Shown here piece after piece: positions 34,113-47,297 of a DNA stretch of 64,000 nt. Below the pieces are notes generated by a model, which worked only from the letters and a program-made list of their open reading frames with translations, searched no databases and had not been told where the DNA came from. The DNA is taken from NCBI GenBank assembly GCA_003952965.2, contig CM025852.1:14686986-14750985 (forward strand), read 5' to 3'. How positions within the stretch are numbered: position 1 is the first letter of the stretch; each line of letters opens with the position of its first letter. Source of the DNA: Morella rubra. Its lineage: Eukaryota > Streptophyta > Magnoliopsida > Fagales > Myricaceae. A program made the translations under genes and the position numbers.

Positions 34113-35466
34113 TGATTGGCTCACAAAAGAATTACTCCCAAGTGCAAGAGTTGTCAAGTTGTAAACAAGGGTTAAGTCCCAAGATCAATTTGCACAAAGA
34201 GAATGATGTTACTGAGAAGGCTAAACAAACAAACAAAAACAAAACAAAACAAAATAAAAGAAAGAAAAAGGAAAAGCTAACGTGAAATAGAAATAAGTGA
34301 GGAAAAGACGAAAGGAAAAAAAAAAAAAAAAAGAAACGCAATGTTAACGTAAACAACAAAAAGAGAGTAAAAAAAAACGAAATAAAAGGAAAATAAATTG
34401 GCAAAAAGTAACAGACGAATCCTAAAGCTAAAAGAAAGGAATTACGTTAATTGAAAAGAAATGCAAGATTCAAAGGCAATTCAAATGAGTCGCAAGATTC
34501 AAAGTTGCAGGTAATTCAAAAGTGCATAAGCAATTTTTGAGGACAAATAAAAGTCTGCTGAAAAGAGATTTAAAAAGACACTTGAGCTTTTATTTTACCA
34601 GCACCGATTCTCAATCTAAAATTAATATCATCGAGCTAAAGTTACTCAGTTACTTCTTCAATCAAGGATTCAATAACTGGAAAATAAAAGAGGTTAAACT
34701 CCACAAACTATCAAAGAATGAATAGATTCATCATCCATAAGAGAGATTTTAGGCAAATAATGACTTAATGAAATCTTACCCATAAACGGAGTAGATTGTG
34801 CCAAGAGTCTACAAAATACCCATTTCAAGAATTTCAACAGTTTTCAAACGAAAATCGTCTCTCTAAATGATGAACGACAATGAAATTGAAAATAGAACAT
34901 CTCCATCAATTTATAACCTCGAATCGATGCAAGATAAAACCAAAACCCAAGTTTTTGGTTACTTAGAAACCCATCAAACCAGCAGCAAGAAGTTTCGAGA
35001 GAAAAGGGAAGGAAAAAAATACAGCAAAAACAACCACCCCTTTTCTCCATCTAGTCGAGAGACTATCAGAAAAATGGCCAGCTCCCTATTTCTTCCACGC
35101 GCTCCATTCCTCCTCTCCACGCGCAGCACCCTCTCTTTTCTTCCCTTCCATGCTTTGGTCGACGTCCTTCCCCCAAATCGCAACAGAATCCTTTCTCTTT
35201 TCTTTTTGTTTTTCCTTATTTGCCCTCTTATCTTTAGCTCCTTTCAATTAACGTGAATGCTCATTTTTTTGGACAAAAATGCCCTCCTACACATTGACAA
35301 AGAGTTAGTGAATGGGTTATTATATTCTTTTTAAGCACAAAAATGCAACTTACATTAATTTCAAGCCTTTTCAAAATCTCTTTGTAAACTTAGGCATTTA
35401 TACATAGTAATATGTCACACTTAGGCATTTTGGCACTTTTTGTAACCCATTTTTATCACCTAATCA
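34113..35466 (-). repeat. Athila 3' LTR (left element)
   Basis: Differs from its partner at 42100-43434 by many substitutions and small indels in the first 250 bp, so the insertion is not recent. A purine-rich tract (element strand AGTTGGGGGGTG) abuts it at about 35467-35478. Confidence 0.93.
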
Positions 35467-36570
35467 CACCCCCCAACTAGCTTTTTGCTAGTCTCTAGCA
35501 AATCAAGCGATGGAAAAAGATGTCAACTAAAGATCTCTTGAGTTTCTGAATGCCAAGTAACGTGTGCATTAAATTTAAATATATCAAATTGATCAGCACC
35601 CAAATCAAATCAGTCCAGATTCTAACTTAGCAAAAAAAATTCAATAAACCATCTACGAACTCAACCCAAGGAATTATGCCAGTCAAATAGTCGTCAGGTG
35701 CACATGTGTGTTCAAATTACAAAAGACGAGTCCATGTTTTTTCATCAGAACAATCAATGAGCAAGCACAACTAAACAGGCTTACTCTAATTCAAAACTAC
35801 TGCAAAGTTGGCTTTCACGCTATCACTCTTTAAAAGGTAACTCTTTGCATTTCCCACTTTCATATTTTTTTTCTTTAAGAGATACCCCGATGACAGGCAA
35901 CCTTTTCCAATGCACATACTGGCTCTTTTAGTGTCAACTTCTTTTTTTTTTCTTTGTTTTCTATTTTTTTTTTTGGACACTTGAGACATAGTTCATTAGA
36001 GTTTCTGCCAGTTGAGTCGCTATTTGATGCCAGATAAAATCATAGAGTCAACTAAAGTAGTTTGAGTGTTTTTTTTTTTTTTCAAGTCCAACAACAAGTA
36101 GACTTGAAACATGCTTCCAAAAATTGAGTAACTGAGATAATAAATCAAAACTATCATGTTAAGGCTAGATTCTGTTCCCTTTGGTATTCAGGTTACTTAT
36201 AAATTTAACAACCTAAATTTAAACACATCACCTTGAAAATTGAAACCCAAAAATTTCTAGTTTTTGTCTTTTCCATCACTCTCAATGTGACATGTGATTC
36301 ATTGAATTTGAACAACAAATCATATCCAACCCACATCACCCCCCAACTACATATGCACATTGTCCTCAAGGTGACCAATGTTTGACAGAGAAAGGGAAGA
36401 AGAAAGATTCAACAAATAACAAAACAACAAAGGTAGGGCCAAAGGGAAAAAGTACCTAAGATGGCTGAGCCTGTGAAGATGACTTCATGGAAAGTAAAAA
36501 CATAATCAACAAAAATAGAGTAAATGAAAAGATAAACAACAAGGCAAATGAGCAAGCAGGAGAATGAAAA
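35467..36570 (-). other. Athila 3' noncoding region (left element)
   Basis: AT-rich sequence between the end of pol and the polypurine tract; no ORF with family features. A diverged version lies at 58920-59980 in the second Athila fragment. Confidence 0.7.
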
Positions 36571-39500
36571 CTAAGTGACAGGAGGGTAGATGGGGTCTTG
36601 CAAAATGATGCTACTATCTTGAGGTGAGAATGTGCTTAGAAAAGGTTTGAGCCTTTGTCCATTTACTTTGAAAATATTTCCATTTTGAGGGTTAATCACC
36701 TCAATAGCACCATGTGGATAAAAGGTTTTAACAAGATATGGACCATTCCACCTAGACCTTAATTTCCCTGGAAAAAGATGAAGCTTAGAATTGTATAGCA
36801 AAACTTGCTGATTTGGGTCAAAGCTCTTCCTCTGGATGTGCTTGTCATGTAGGATTTTCATTCGCTCTTTGGACAGCTTGGCATTGTCATAGGCATCTCT
36901 CCTTATTTCCTCCAACTCAGATATTTGTAATTTTCGCAAAGTTCCAGCTTGATCAATGTCAAAATTAAACTTTTTAATGGCCTAGTATGCTTTATGTTCA
37001 AGCTCAACAGGAAGATGACATGCTTTACCATAAACAAGCCTATAGGGGACATACTAAGTATAGATTTATAAGCTGTCCTATAAGCCCATAATGCATCATT
37101 CAATCGCAAAGACCAATCTTTCCTAGTGGGATTCACAGTTTTTTCTAAGATGTGTTTGATTTCCCTATTAGCTAATTCGACTTGGCCATTGGTTTGAGGG
37201 TGGTATGCAGTGGAAACTTTATGATGAATACCATATTTCTTCATGAGTGCAGCAAAGGGTGTATTACAAAAATGTGTTCCTTTATCACTAATGACAGCCC
37301 TAGGAATGCCGAATCTAGCAAAAATGTTCTCTTTCAAGAACTTGAGCACAACTTGGTGGTCATTTATTTTACATGGAATGGCTTCAATCCACTTAGAAAC
37401 ATAGTCCACAGCTATAAGAATGTATAAATAACCGAAAGAGGAAGGGAAAGGTCCCATGAAATCCAGCCCCAACAATCAAATATCTCAACCATTAAAACAG
37501 GTTGCAAAGGCATCGTGTTTCTCTTAGTAATTCCACCTAATTTCTAGCATTGTTCGCAAGTCTTACAAAAGTTGTAAGTGTCTTTGAACATATGAGGCCA
37601 ATAGAAGCCACTTTGCAGAATTTTAGCAATTGTTTTATAGGCAGAAAAGTGACCTCCGCAAGCTTCAGTATGACAGAAATTAAGAATGGCAGTTATCTCC
37701 TCATTAGGCATACATTTTCGAATGAGTTGATCAGAACAATATTTAAACAAATATGGGTCATCATAAAAGAAAGACTTAGCCTCTTGTTTAAATCGTTTGA
37801 TGTCTTGTGCAGTCCAATGAGGTGAAGTTTTACCTATGACCAAGAAATTAACAATGTCAACAAACCATGGGAGAGATTCAACAACAAATAGTTGCTCATC
37901 AGGAAAATAATCATGAATAGGAGGTGTTTGAGTAGAATCAGAGAATGTAATTCTAGACAAGTGGTCAGCAACTACATTCTCAACCCCCTTCTTATCCTTA
38001 ATGATGATGTTGAACTCTTGAAGGAGGAGAATCCATCGAATCAATCGTGGCTTAGCATCCTTCTTCGAGAGCAAATACTTCAAGGCTGCATGGTCAGTGA
38101 AAATAACCACCGGAGAACCAAGTATGTAAGTCCTAAACTTATCCAATGCAAATACTACAACTAGTAATTCCTTTTCTGTAGTGGAGTAATTTTTTTGAGC
38201 TCCATTTAAAGTTCTACTAGCATAATATATAACATGTGGAAGTTTGTCCTTACACTGTCCAAGTACAGCACCTATGGCAAAATCACTAGCATCGCACATT
38301 ATTTCAAAAGGGAGTGTCCAATCAGGAGGTTGCATGATGGAGGCTAATGTGAGCAGATATTTCAGTTTCTCAAATGCACTTTGACAGTCAGAATTCCAAT
38401 TGAACACAACATCATTCATGAGCAATTGACATAAAGGCCTAGAAATGGAACTGAAATTTTTGATAAATCTCCTATAAAAACCAGCATGTCCTAAGAATGA
38501 TCTAATGTCCTTTACTGATTTCAGAGCGGGAAGATTAGAAATCAGTTCAATCTTAGCCCTATCTACTTCAATGCCTTTAGCTGAAACAATATGCCCAAGG
38601 ACTATGCCTTGTTACACCAAAAAATGACATTTTTCCCAATTGAGCAGCAACCATTTCTCTTCACACCTGGCCAAAATAGCTTGCAAATTGGTTAGACAGT
38701 CATCAAAGGAGCTACCAAATACTGAAAAATCATCCATAAACACTTCCAAGATGTTTTCAATCATATCACTAAAAATACTAAGCATACATCTTTGAAAGGT
38801 GGTAGGTGCATTACACAATCCAAATGGCATCCTCCTAAATGCAAAAGCACCAAAAGGGCAAGTAAAAGTGGTTTTTTCTATTTCTATTTGATAATACTCG
38901 GAAAAACCATCTAAGAAACAATAGAAGGCATGACCTGAAACTTTTTCCAAAACTTGATCAAGAAAGGGTAAAGGAAAGTGATCTTTCCTAGTGGCTGCAT
39001 TTAACTTCCTATAATCTATACACATGCGCCAACCTGAAGCTATTCTAGAGGGAATCAACTCATTTTGTTCATTTTTTACAATGGCCAGCCCTGATTTTTT
39101 TGGAACTACTTGAACAGGGCTTACCCACTTGCTGTCCGAAATTGGGTAAATTATTCCCACTTCTAGTAGCTTCAATACCTCTTTCTTAACTACCTCTTTC
39201 AAAGTTGGGTTCAGCCTTCTTTGCATCTCCTTTGAGGTTTTAGCATTCTTTTCTAAATAAATCTTATGAGTACAAATGAGAGGACTTATACCTTTTATAT
39301 CTCTAAGTGTCCAGCCAATAGCACCCTTGTGCTTCCTTAATACTTCCAACAACTTACCTTCTTGATTTGGAGTGAGTTGGGATGAAACTACTACTAGAAA
39401 TGTGTTGTTTGGCTCGAAGTATGCATACTTGATATCCGAGGGTAGTGGTTTCATCTCTAAATTTGGAGTTTCATCAGTGGACGATTTTAGTGAAGTTGTC

Positions 39501-40195
39501 AAGGGTGGGAGCTGCTCAAATTTCAGCTTCCACTATGAATCAAATCTGGTACCTGCTGAGGAAACATGAGAAATGTTAATAGTTGTCCCAAATTGCTCCA
39601 AATCATCAATCAAATTAGCTTGTAAAACTATGGCCTAGTCGGCTAAACAACTATTCTCCTCAAAAATTGTTTCCAACATGTTAACCTCTTGCATCTCCTC
39701 AGGTTCTTGAGGTTACCTGCAAAGATTAAAAATGTTAAGCTCTAAAGTCATGTTACCGAAACTCAACTTCAAGATACCACTTCTACAATTGATTAAAGCA
39801 TTTGAAGTAGCAAGAAATGGTCTTCTAAGGATCACAGGTGCTTGGAAAGAGGAAGGGGATGTCAAATGAACATCAAGAACTACAAAGTCTACTGGATAAA
39901 AGAACTTATTCACTTGAACTAGGACATCCTCCACAACACCTCTCGGTATTTTGATAGATCGATCAGCTAGCTGTAAAATGATGGAAGTGGATTTTAATTC
40001 ACCCAAACCAAGCTGTTCATAAACATTATAGGGCAGCAAATTCACACTATAGCTTAAATCTAACAAACCATGGCCTATTTTTAAACTCCCTATAACACAA
40101 GCAATGGTTGGGGATCCAGGATCTTTGTATTTGGGTGGGGTATTATTCTGGATAATGGCACTAACCTGCTTTGTAAGGAAAGCCTTCTTTTGCAC
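36571..40195 (-). pseudogene. Athila pol (left element), broken
   Basis: Protease at 40195..39713 keeps the Asp but reads LLDLSYSVN instead of the usual DLGASVN. RT at 39502..38612 has MCIDYRKLN, LDGFSEYYQI, PFGLCNAP and the catalytic FMDD. A stop (38614-38612) follows CHFLV in the middle of the RT-RNase H region, and the same frame continues into RNase H at 38425 (CDASDFAIG, STTEKELLVVVFAL, DHAALKYL). The HHCC finger ends at CEQC with another stop (37546-37544). The integrase core (37475..36903) shows [15 protein letters not shown] and the glutamate in VELANREIK; a frame change then leads to the C-terminal part (36939..36571). The same stops occur in the mirrored copy. Confidence 0.92.
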
Positions 40196-40292
40196 ATTCA
40201 GTTTCCTTTTTACGATGCATAAATCCTTAAGAAATTTAGCATAAGCAAGAACTTGTTAGATAGCATCTAACAATGGTATGGTTTATCCTAAC

Positions 40293-41954
40293 TTAAATCT
40301 CTAGGATTTCAGCGTGGTGTTTATCCTTGTGCAAAGAAGCTAATCTTTGAGGGAAAGGTGCTGGTATAACATATGGAATGTTTTTAACAGAATTTTCAGT
40401 TTCAGCAAAGTGTTGAGAGTCCTCATTTGGAGTAGGCTTAGAAACCATACCAGCTTTATCTGAACCATGTGCAGGTATGTCTACCACCTTACCACTCCTC
40501 AAGGTGGTGATTGCCTCCACATTCTTGACATTGGATGCTTCTGCAACAGTTTGAAACTGTTGCACTTTATGTTGTGGGTTTGGTTGAGGCTGTGAGGGAA
40601 ACTTGTTTTTCTCCTAAGAGCTCCACGCTATGGCTAGCTTGGTTAAAGTCCCTCTGATGTCATTGATGGCTTGTGAATTTTGATTGTTGATGGTGGCTTG
40701 TCCTTGCATGAACTGTTGCAAGGTGGTGGACAGCTGCTGAACTGTGTCCTCCAAGCCATTCTTTTACAATGGGGCTGGTTGCTGCATGCATTGGGAGGAT
40801 CCGGCAGTTGTGGGGTTCAGTACTTGGTGTTGTTCACTCCTCCAATTAAAATTTGGATGGTTCCTCCAACCTGAATTATAAGTATTTGAATAAGGACTAG
40901 AAAAAGGCTTGAAAACCATGTTAACTTCATTGGATTTATCCATTAATACTTCTTTAAAAGCAGGAATTGCAGGACAATCTTTTGTGGAATGCGAATTATC
41001 CTCACAAATACTACATGATTCATGAATTGTGGGTGTAGCATGTACCTCATTAACCTTTTTCAATTCCATGGCATCAATCTTTCTAGTTAACAAAGTAAGC
41101 TTAGCATGCAAATCATCTTCTTCTTTCAAGGAATATCTACCATTTTCTGACTCAACTCTTCTAGATCTATCATACACATCAGTAGTGTCCCATGATTGTG
41201 CATTTTCAGCCAAATAATCGGAGTACTCAAAAGCATCATCGGGTTCCTTACTGAAAAATTCTCCATTACACATAGTTTCAACAAATTGGCGCATTTTAGG
41301 AGTCACACTTTCATAGAAAAAACTGATAACACGCCAATTTTCATAACCATGATGCGGACAAGAATTTAAAAGATCCTTGAATCTTTCCCAACATTGGTAA
41401 AAAGTTTCAGATTCTGTTTGGGCAAAATTCATGATTTGTCTTTTCAATGCATTTGTCCTATGTATTGGGAAATTTTTTTTCAGAAACTTGATTTGCATCT
41501 CTTGCCATGTGCCTATAGATCTCGATCTTAAAGAATTCAGCCATGTTTTGGCTTTATCCTTTAATGAAAATGGGAACAATTTCAATCTAATTATCTCTTC
41601 AGTACATGTTTGATCTAAAAAGGTAGAGCACACCTCTTCAAATTCTTTCACATGCAAATATGGATTTTCTGATTCCATGCCATGAAAATGGGGTAAAAGA
41701 GGAATCATTCCAATTTTGAAGTTAAAATTATTAGGATTCAAAGGTTGGATGATGCATGAGGGAGTGCTAGTCCTAATAGGATGCAAGTAATCTCTAAGTG
41801 TTCTATTTTGAATGTCAAATACCTCGTTTTCAGCCATGGTGCTTTGGGTTTCAGATGATGAATTAAAAGATATGGACACAAATTCAGAAGAACTAATTGA
41901 TTCAGATCTAACCAAACGATTTGTGCTATCCCAAACCCAAATAGACATAAACAA
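40293..41954 (-). pseudogene. Athila gag (left element)
   Basis: A 396-residue open frame (41954..40764) with the Athila gag signature RTLRDYLHPIRTSTPSCI, then FHGMESENPYLHVKEFEEVC, and a single CCHC-like knuckle (CSICEDNSHSTKDC). An inner ATG at 41837 (MAENEVFD) is the more likely start. After a stop at 40766-40764 the frame continues, is broken again, and resumes at 40565..40293. It would form the virus-like particle; the C-terminal part is disrupted. Confidence 0.9.
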
Positions 41955-42076
41955 CCAATTAGACTAACAAATTAACAAGTTCAGTAAAAGTTTAGAAGTC
42001 ACCAAAACTGTGAAGAGGTTCAAAGTGCTAGAAATTCTTTCCTTCCAGCAAAATTTCTTCGTTGAACACCTATTGT

Positions 42077-42093
42077 CCCCTGCAACGGCACCA
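42077..42093 (-). promoter_or_regulatory. Athila primer binding site (tRNA-Asp type)
   Basis: Element strand reads TGGTGCCGTTGCAGGGG, six bases inside the 5' LTR. It differs by two bases from the common Athila/Tat TGGCGCCGTTGCCGGGG. Confidence 0.85.
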
Positions 42094-42099
42094 AAAACA

Positions 42100-43434
42100 T
42101 GATTGGCTCACAAAAGAATTACTCTCAAGTGCAAGAGTTGTCAAGTTGTAAACAAAGGTTAAGTCCCAAGATCGATTTCCACAGGGACAATGATGTTACA
42201 GAGAAGGCTAAACAAACAAATAAAAACAAAACAAAACAAAACAAAAAAATAAAGAAAGAAGGAAACGTGAAATAGAAATAAGTGAAGAAAAGACAAAGGG
42301 AAAACAAAAAGAAAGGAAACGCAATGTTAACGTAAACAACAAAAAGAGAGTAAAAACAAAAACGAAATAAAAGGAAAATAAATTGGCAAAAAGTAAAAGA
42401 AAGGAATTACGTTAATTGAAAAGAAATGCAAGATTCAAAGGCAATTCAAATGAGTCGCAAGATTCAAAGTTGCAGGTAATTCAAAAGCGCATAAGCAATT
42501 TTTGAGGACAAATAAAAGTCTGCTGAAAAGAGATTTAAAAAGATACTTGAGCTTTGATTTTACCAAAACCGATTCTCAATCTAAAATTAATATCATCGAG
42601 CTAAAGTTACTCAGTTACTTCTCCAATCAAGGATTCAATAACTGGAAAATAAAAGAGATTAAACTCCACAAACTATCAAAGAATGAATAGATTCATCATC
42701 CATAAGAGAGATTTTAGGCAAATAATGACTTAATGAAATCTTACCCATAAACGGAGTAGATTGTGCCAAGAGTCTACAAAATACCCATTTCAAGAATTTC
42801 AACAGTTTTCAAACGAAAATCGTCTCTCTAAATGATGAACGACAATGAAATTGAAAATAGAACATTTCCATCAATTTACAATCTCGAATCGATGCAAGAT
42901 AAAACCAAAACCCAAGTTTTTGGTACTGAGAAACCCATCAAACACAGCAGCAAGAAGTTTCGAGAGAAAAGATAAAGGAAAAAAATATAGCAAAAACAAC
43001 CACCCCTTTTCTCCATCTAGTCGAGAGACTATATCAGAAAAATGGCCAGCTCCCCATTTCTTCCACGCGCTCCATTCCTCCTCTCCACACGCAGCACCCT
43101 CTCTTTTCTTCCCCTCCATGCTTTGGTCGACGTCCTTCCCCCAAATCGCAACAGAATCCTTTCTCTTTTCTTTTTATTTTTCCTTATTTGCCCTCTTATC
43201 TTTAGCTCCTTTCAATTAACGTGAATGCTCATTTTTGTGGACAAAAATGCCCTCCTGCACATTGACAAAGAGTTAGTGAATGGATTATTATATTCTTTTT
43301 AAGCACAAAAATGCAACTTACATTAATTTCAAGCCTTTTCAAAATCTCTTTGTAAACTTAGGCATTTATTCATAGTAATATGTCACACTTAGGCATTTTG
43401 GCACTTTTTGTAACCCATTTTTATCACCTAATCA
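42100..43434 (-). repeat. Athila 5' LTR (left element)
   Basis: Starts TGATTGGCTCAC on the plus strand and ends CACCTAATCA, followed by the CACAC target duplication. It is mirrored at 51103..52446. Confidence 0.93.
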
Positions 43435-44240
43435 CACACACACGAGAGAGAGAGACAGTTTGAGAGAACAAGCTGTAAATTTCGGTAAATGCTGAGTATT
43501 GTTTGTCCTTGTCTTTTCTGCAGAGGAGTGTTGCTAGTTCAAATGATAAGGTGCATTAAGTGAAAGATAGAAGTGATGATTCCGGGTTTCAATGTTGTGA
43601 ATTTGGAAGCTGAAAAGAAGAACAAAACAAGAAGAAGGCACTATAGTAGTTTCTTTCATGACTTTTTTCTTGTTTCTTCTGTGGGGACCTTTCGGTTACA
43701 CGAGGAAGGATGCTTTACTGATTGGACTTAGAGTTACTGTCATTGGCATTGGCATTGGCTTGAAAAAGTGGATTAGAAGAATCCAGCTCTCTTTTATGAT
43801 CATTTTTCAACTTTTTGTTACCCTTGATATATTATCCTCTACACTAGCTTACAATAAATTTTCCACAATGATGCCACGCATGATTCATTTGGCTATCTCT
43901 ATTGCAATATTTGGTATTGGTTTCACACACAATGTATCAAGGTCGTTCCCTGATAGTCCTGCCCTGAAATTGTTCGTGTCATGATGTCACTTGCAGTTTG
44001 CAGGAGCTGATCCTCTCTGCAAGCGGGGAATGTAGTTTTACGATTGGAAGTGTTTGTGTTTTTCCCCATGCAAGAAACCTTGAGCCATTAAAGTATTTAA
44101 ATGAGTACTTTTTATAAGGTATGGCTTGTTCCAAAGGGCCCTTGGGGTAGGTTGAGGGTCAAACTTGGTTCATGGAGTTATTATTGCTGCTGTTACCCTT
44201 TTCCAAGTGCTCACTTGGCTAGCTATCCGGAGATTCTCTT
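43435..44240 (+). pseudogene. DAC-like gene inverted partial copy, part 2
   Basis: Continues part 1 beyond the Athila insertion. The exon 3 copy (about 43685..43778) has lost its acceptor (CTGTGG for CTGCAG) and donor (GAAGAATCC for GAGGTATCC) and carries a 6-bp repeat expansion plus a 1-bp insertion. Only about 40 bp of exon 4 remain (from 43997). A deletion then joins it to the parent's 3' flank (equivalent of 21830 to 21653). An open frame (43658..43984) crosses the former exon and intron but is not a credible gene. Confidence 0.9.
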
Positions 44241-44440
44241 CCTTAATTGAGGTTTGATCCCCAAATAGGAAACGGCCTCCCAAAATTGCTTAGAAGCAAA
44301 CTATGTATCATTTTAACTAACAAACCACTCAACCTAAGGTTAAAGTGAAAACTAACATTAGATTAGAAGTGGGTTTGTGAGATCATAAATTATGATTCAA
44401 AATTATGATAGAAAGTTATCCATCAGTTTCAATTTAGGGT
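44241..44440. other. Unassigned palindrome arm sequence
   Basis: No recognised feature; mirrored at 50097..50296. Confidence 0.5.
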
Positions 44441-44933
44441 TAAGTATCCATTTCGTCCTTAGGTTTTGACCCCTTTTAACAAATCATCCTTCGGTTTTCA
44501 AATTGATCATAGAGGTCCCTAAGTTTATAATTTTTGTCACAAAAATCCTTTTCTTAAAATTTCATTCTTAAAAGTTAATGGTTCACACATTAGTTCCAAT
44601 CATAAGTTGACACGTGTAACCCAAAACTAAAATCATGTGACTTATAATTTTTTTAAGCTTTTTTTTTTTCTAATATTTTTTAAATAATTTAGTTTGTTTT
44701 TAAAAAATTAGGAAAAAAACTTAAAAAAAACAAATTAAAAGTCACATGAGTTTAGTTTTGGATGATTATTATTGGAACTAACTTATGATTAACTTTTATA
44801 GATGAAAGTTTAACGAAAGTACTTGTTTGATAAAAATTCCAAACTCAAGACTTTTATGATCAATTTGGAACCAAGAACTAATTATTAAAATGGGTCAAAA
44901 CTTAGGGATCAAATAAGTTCATAACCCTTCAAT
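44441..44933. mobile_element. Foldback MITE 1, left arm
   Basis: AGGGTTAAGTATCC...CCTTAGGTTTTGACCC at the left pairs with GGGTCAAAACTTAGGGATC...AACCCT at the right. Imperfect pairing continues through AAGTCACATGA/TCATGTGACTT. Mirrored at 49604..50096. Confidence 0.75.
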
Positions 44934-45814
44934 TTATGTGATTTTTTGGTTGGGCTTAGGACTTGCTTCGGAAGTATGATGTTGACTTTTTTCCCTTCCC
45001 TTTCAATGCAACTTATCTATGATCAGGGCTGCTTGCTTTTTACTTCCAAGTTTTCTGAATCATGTTCAATGGTATATAAAATGAACCCAGTTACTTGCAA
45101 ATAGCTCAGATTTGGTTCATCAAGATGTCTGCTCGTGCTCATTCATTAACCAGAGCTCAAGTTTACAGCTCAATTACTTAAACCCATTAAGCTTGAATAA
45201 ACCAAGCTCAAACTTATTCGTTGGCTGAAGATAATCTGTTCATCTCCAAATTTTAAGAAAAAATTTGTCAAGAATCAGCACTTTGCTGCGTGTCTTGGAG
45301 AAATTATAAATGCTGAATGCAGCACATTTACATAGGAGGAGGAAATATTAGAGATGACTTGTAGGAATTAACAGGAAGCAAAACTTACTTAGATAGCCAG
45401 GACAGACAGGGCAGGCAAATTGTCATAATCCACCCCTGATGTTTGAAAATGGACAATCCGTCAAAATAAGAGCCAACTAATTGGTATTTTTTCCGCTTTA
45501 CCCATTGAACTTTGGAAAAATCTCTCTAGACATGGAAGTTCCCATGTGCCTCTGTCGAGTTTACCTGTCAATTTACTCCTAACTTCGTGGCAATTAGAAT
45601 GATAGGGACGGATCCAAATTTTGAACTAAATTAGGACATTAATTGCTCACTTTTGACTTTAGGAGACAAAACCATCGCGTACCCTAAAAGGTGATGCTAC
45701 TTTACTTAACCAACTCAATAAATATGATGAGCATGTTCAAATTCATTTTGAAATAAACACGAACCTGTCGATCTCGTGCTAATATAAGGGTTTTAGCAAC
45801 GATATTTAATTAGA

Positions 45815-46130
45815 GAAAAATATATTTTTCGCTTATTGAGTATTGGAGTTCTTACACTTTATTTCCAGATTAATTTGTTACATTTCGTCCTTCAACTATA
45901 AATCTTTTACACTTTTCATTCTCAACTGTTAATTTAGATAGAAATTACTATTTTAGTTTGATGAAATGACGAATGTACCCCTATACAAAAATATAATTAT
46001 TAAAAAAAATATGAAGGTAAAATTATCATTTTACTGAACTAAGATAGTAATTTTCGTTCAAATTAACAGTTGAAGATGAAAAGTGTTAGAACTCCAATAA
46101 TCGAAGAGTGAAAAGTATATTTAATCAATT
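45815..46130. mobile_element. Foldback MITE 2, left arm
   Basis: ATATATTTTTCGCTTATTGAGTATTGGAGTTCT pattern at the left pairs with AGAACTCCAATAATCGAAGAGTGAAAAGTATAT at the right, with ACTGTTAATTT/AAATTAACAGT inside. Mirrored at 48407..48722. Confidence 0.7.
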
Positions 46131-47239
46131 TAATTATTTAGCTCCGTAACTAAAACCTCCTGTTTTTTTCTTTTAGCTAGGATCAAGCTTTGATTTGGTT
46201 TGAGTTGCATAGCAAAGTAAAAAAACCCAATTATGAGAACCCTAATCAGGATTCAACTTGGTTTATAATTTGAAGTCCTAACGAGGAGGACTCGGATGAA
46301 TTTCAGCTGACAACACTTGCCCGGTTTGCTGGGGGGAAAGAGTGCATTTAGTGCTACCTTTTGCCGAAAACTCATGTGAACACTTCTCTTGAAACAGTTT
46401 TCGTTGCATACACTCGATGCATGCGGGTCTGGAGAATGAACCTCCGGCCGGTTCAGTTAGGAGTGAGGACACGCTAAGTCAAAAGCTCATTGACAGTGAC
46501 TATGCGAACTTGCCAGTTGCCCCCACAAGGATTTATGATGGCTTGCGGAAAACTGTTTCCGGAATCAATTGGAAGCCTCATATATCCCTTTCCACATATA
46601 TAAAAAGGGGTATTTGACTGTTCGTACTTGATAAGCAGAGAATGGCCGATTGCATGTGACAGTAGAGCCAAAGTTATCGCACTGCAGCAGCCAGCAGTCC
46701 ATTCCTCACGTTCTCTGCTCTGCAGAAACCAATTTGACGCAATTGCTGATTGCACGTGACGCAGTGACAGTGCAGCCAATTTACATTGTTTGTTTCTGTC
46801 CGGCTTTTGTTTTCTATGCAGAAACAGATGTGAACACATTACCTCGATTACTCCAATTGGATAACGTGTTGGAGGGCTTTCATCTGAACTCTCGACCTGC
46901 TGTGGGGGTTCCCAAACACGGGAATACTCTCGAACATGTCAGATGCAATATCAACGTTTCAATTTTATTTTTATGTTTGGTAATTAACTTTTTTTAAAAA
47001 AAATTAAGACAATTTTTTAAAATGCTCAGAATTTTAGAACCAGACATCAAAATCTCAACATTTTCACGCTAACTTTAATATTGTTTTCATCTTTTTTTCT
47101 TCTCACTTTTTAACAAATTTATAACTTTTTCATTAAAAAATTCCATCAAATATCATCTCTTCTTGCTTTCAAAAAAATTCTCATAAAAATCATTCTACAA
47201 TTAAAAATTTTCACTACTTTTTTTATACAACCCCATATA
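46131..47239. other. Unclassified arm sequence with promoter-like motif
   Basis: About 46250-46920 is less AT-rich than its surroundings and contains CATATATAAAAAGG at about 46593 (TATA-like, plus strand, pointing at the palindrome centre). Open frames of up to 121 codons exist on both strands but resemble no family, and their conservation between arms only reflects the mirroring. 46980-47239 is AT-rich. Confidence 0.45.
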
Positions 47240-47297
47240 GCAAACAAATTTTTTTAAAAATTTTAAATTTATAGGAGAAAATTTTGAAGTTTTAACT
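47240..47297. other. Palindrome centre: 58-bp non-palindromic spacer
   Basis: The stem closes at 47239/47298 (ATATA with its complement). The spacer is about 85% A+T. Immediately outside are a C4/G5 and a T7/T5 length difference and one inserted base, which cancel in length; pairing is then continuous. Confidence 0.9.

Larger units (their letters stand above)
34113..43434 (-). mobile_element. Athila-type Ty3/gypsy retrotransposon, left copy (complete ends)
   Basis: LTRs of 1354 and 1335 bp (34113..35466 and 42100..43434) begin TGATTGG and end CTAATCA. The target duplication CACAC is at 34108-34112 and 43435-43439. The PBS matches tRNA-Asp, as in Athila/Tat elements. Gag and pol are minus-strand, in gypsy order (protease, RT, RNase H, integrase). 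Several in-frame stops make it non-autonomous, and no envelope-like ORF is seen. It splits the DAC-like pseudogene. From 36636 inward its sequence is mirrored in the right arm of the palindrome. Confidence 0.95.

Noticed and set aside
43658-43984. 108-codon ORF with membrane-like sequence (and its mirror at 50553-50879)
   Set aside because: It reads across the decayed DAC-like exon 3 and former intron, with both splice sites destroyed.
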